A stretch of DNA of 64,000 bases, taken from the NCBI GenBank assembly GCA_012845835.1, contig JABAKD010000028.1:7505632-7569631 (forward strand), read 5' to 3'. Below, piece after piece: positions 63,928-64,000 of this stretch. The stretch is from Undaria pinnatifida. Taxonomy: Eukaryota > Sar > Phaeophyceae > Laminariales > Alariaceae. How positions within the stretch are numbered: the first letter of the stretch is position 1; each line of letters begins with the position of its first letter. The position numbers and the translations under genes were made by a program. A model generated the notes under the pieces. The model was given only the letters and a program-made list of their open reading frames with translations. It made no database searches and was not told the origin of the DNA.

Positions 63928-64000
63928 GTATTTACTGTCTGGGTCATGGCATAGGATGGGGTGGGGTGGGGTGGGGTGGAGTGGAGTGGGCGTGGGGTGG

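Overview
This is a window of nuclear DNA from a eukaryote. Genes are split by many GT-AG introns of 0.4-2.9 kb, are widely spaced, and sit among old transposon fragments, G/C homopolymers and minisatellites. I infer a stramenopile alga, possibly a brown alga, from the intron-rich gene structure and a Ty3-type element carrying a chromodomain plus a Tudor-like segment. That assignment is an inference; no single diagnostic marker is present.

Three conserved genes can be reconstructed. (1) A complete Ran GTPase gene lies on the minus strand (10712-17130, six exons, 209 residues). (2) A mitochondrial-type ribosome recycling factor lies on the minus strand (33345-39874). Six exons are visible, including a 49-nt microexon; the presequence exon is not found. 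(3) The 5' part of a chromatin gene lies on the plus strand (59991-63927, perhaps from 58656). It encodes an acidic/basic/poly-Ala region, two PHD fingers and what looks like the start of a chromodomain, and it runs off the right edge. Ran serves nuclear transport, RRF organelle translation, and the PHD protein probably chromatin; I see no functional link between them.

The most unusual region is 40.0-50.9 kb, a tandem array of about eleven 954-990 bp units. Each unit holds three diverged copies of one coiled-coil-coding module. Two of them face each other as a long inverted repeat with a short loop, so a transcript would fold into a hairpin with arms of roughly 160 bp. Three central units are nearly identical, and the following four alternate in an A-B-A-B pattern, which shows recent amplification and higher-order repeats.

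The remaining DNA is mainly mobile-element debris. It includes an LTR retrotransposon remnant (3.3-5.3 kb) and a related solo LTR (30.4 kb), a miniature terminal-repeat element (29.5 kb), and a deleted hAT transposon with 14-bp terminal inverted repeats and a 7/8 target duplication (53.0-54.5 kb). A perfect TA-flanked MITE (2.1 kb), a TTAA-flanked MITE family, and a 1.5-kb foldback element inside Ran intron 1 are also present, as are several interspersed families and a 40-bp GGGTC-rich minisatellite. Coordinates of repeat families without clean ends are accurate to about 10-20 bp.
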